In this document: positions 63,414-64,000 of the stretch, one piece after another | Position numbering within the stretch: position 1 is the first letter of the stretch | How the letters are laid out: each line of letters begins with the position of its first letter | Source of the DNA: Dyadobacter jejuensis | GTDB lineage: Bacteria > Bacteroidota > Bacteroidia > Cytophagales > Spirosomataceae | Assembly (NCBI RefSeq): GCF_003149085.1 | Contig: NZ_QGDT01000008.1 | Location: 62,001-126,000 of the forward strand | Reading direction: 5' to 3' | Length of the DNA: 64,000 nt | Notes under the pieces: generated by a model | What the model saw: the letters and a program-made list of their open reading frames with translations, nothing else | What the model was told of the DNA's origin: nothing | Database searches by the model: none | Position numbers and translations under genes: made by a program

Positions 63414-64000
63414 TTATGATTCAAAAAACTTATAAGCGTGGAGTTCGGACCAATAGACATCGTCGACGATGCGAGCCGGGCGAAAGCCACAATGCCCTCC
63501 CTGAGCCGGGCTTTGGAAGGATATATGCGGATTGGCCGTCAAAGTAGGCACTGGTATGCTACCAATAGGAACGATGGGGTCGTTATGAGCATTAACTACC
63601 AAAGTAGGTATGGCTATTTCGCTCACGAAATGCATGGAACTACAGCTGGTATAATAATGGTCAGCCCCATTGAAACCATGAATCGGAGCCGTAAAAAGGT
63701 GGTCGAAGTCGTAGAGCGTCTTTACACGTTCGTAGGCATTCAGGTCTATCTCTCTAGGAAACAAGCGTGCTTTCTCATAAACCTTCGGTTTTAGTGTCTT
63801 CAGGAAACGGTACATATATATTTTATTGCGAGGGGCTATCATAGCCAAGCTACAAGCCTTAAGGTCGAGTGGGGCACTATATACCAGTGCTTTCTCGATA
63901 TGCGGGTCCAGGTTCCGTCCCTTTTCTCCCAAATACTTCAGGGTAAGGTTCCCTCCTAGGCTAAAGCCCATCAGCCCTATGCGCTTATAGCCTTGGGCGA
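63414..64000 (-). CDS. Alpha/beta hydrolase, YheT-like (5' end outside the window)
   Basis: The frame runs off the right edge; the visible part (about 195 aa) reads on through ...AQGYKRIGLMGFSLGGN, so the ATG at 63971 is internal. The nucleophile elbow GFSLGG is followed by LTLKYLGEKG and LDLKACSLAM, typical of the YheT/ABHD1-3 group. The acid is in TLVVNAHNDPIVP and the catalytic His in PAQGGHCGFR. The family comprises predicted hydrolases of lipid esters. The N-terminal part cannot be seen. Confidence 0.88.
   Translation of the reverse strand, partial: AQGYKRIGLMGFSLGGNLTLKYLGEKGRNLDPHIEKALVYSAPLDLKACSLAMIAPRNKIYMYRFLKTLKPKVYEKARLFPREIDLNAYERVKTLYDFDHLFTAPIHGFNGADHYYTSCSSMHFVSEIAIPTLVVNAHNDPIVPIGSIPVPTLTANPHISFQSPAQGGHCGFRPARIVDDVYWSELHAYKFFES

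Noticed and set aside
1-64000. tRNA, rRNA, CRISPR, insertion sequences, phage genes, toxin-antitoxin pairs
   Set aside because: Looked for characteristic stems, repeat-spacer patterns, transposase motifs and terminal repeats in all gaps; none found by eye.

Overview
The window looks like chromosomal DNA of a Bacteroidota bacterium, most likely a Cytophagales member (Spirosoma, Dyadobacter or Runella type; this placement is inference). The evidence is two SusC/SusD transporter pairs, an ASPIC/UnbV FG-GAP protein, Bacteroidota-type ECF sigma/FecR regulation, several TTTG-N19/20-TAnnTTTG promoters (the Bacteroidota -33/-7 consensus), lipoproteins and A-rich start regions. I see no rRNA, tRNA, CRISPR array, transposase or prophage. 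The last gene runs off the right edge.

Layout. 0-8.2 kb (minus): SusC, SusD and a large secreted FG-GAP/ASPIC-UnbV protein. 8.6-11.6 kb: queG, divergent from grpE-dnaJ. 11.6-18.8 kb (plus): a lipoprotein alpha/beta hydrolase, a secreted EEP-family hydrolase, then a planctomycete-type cytochrome (PSCyt1-DUF1549-LamG-DUF1553) followed by its usual partner, a Tat-exported DUF1501 protein. 18.8-28.6 kb: housekeeping genes (TPR proteins, two convergent M16 peptidases, a heptosyltransferase-like GT9, an SDR, metG). 28.7-30.9 kb: small genes (Hsp20-like, SelT/W/H-like, two unknowns). 31-33.2 kb: a 7-TM protein, a LiaS/NarX-type histidine kinase and a LuxR-type response regulator. 33.3-36.8 kb: a DJ-1/PfpI protein without its nucleophile Cys, rfbC, pyrF and lysA, then about 600 bp holding a decayed gene.

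37.4-46.7 kb (minus) looks like a carbohydrate or polyol oxidation island. It has two Gfo/Idh/MocA oxidoreductases, a ThuA protein, a giant ThuA-propeller-HEAT-lectin-azurin lipoprotein and a TIM-barrel isomerase. It carries its own ECF sigma factor and a FecR-like protein that consists only of the N-terminal sigma-binding domain. A nearly identical 18-bp palindrome lies upstream of both the sigma gene and the giant redox protein, which suggests shared control. 46.8-52.4 kb: an SDR, two Crp/Fnr-type regulators and serine biosynthesis (an aminotransferase and a SerB-SerA fusion). 53.0-58.8 kb (minus): a second SusC-SusD operon with a third surface lipoprotein. 59.6-63.2 kb (minus): a siderophore-type TonB receptor and a PepSY membrane protein, behind a well-formed promoter with an adjacent palindrome. 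63.4 kb to the end: a truncated YheT-like alpha/beta hydrolase.

The points most worth following are the shared 18-bp palindrome with the sigma/FecR-N pair, the azurin module where related proteins carry heme c, the Cys-to-Gly DJ-1 protein, the split 7-TM/kinase/regulator set and the decayed gene at 37.1-37.4 kb. No search could be run here, so all names rest on motif and architecture recognition.
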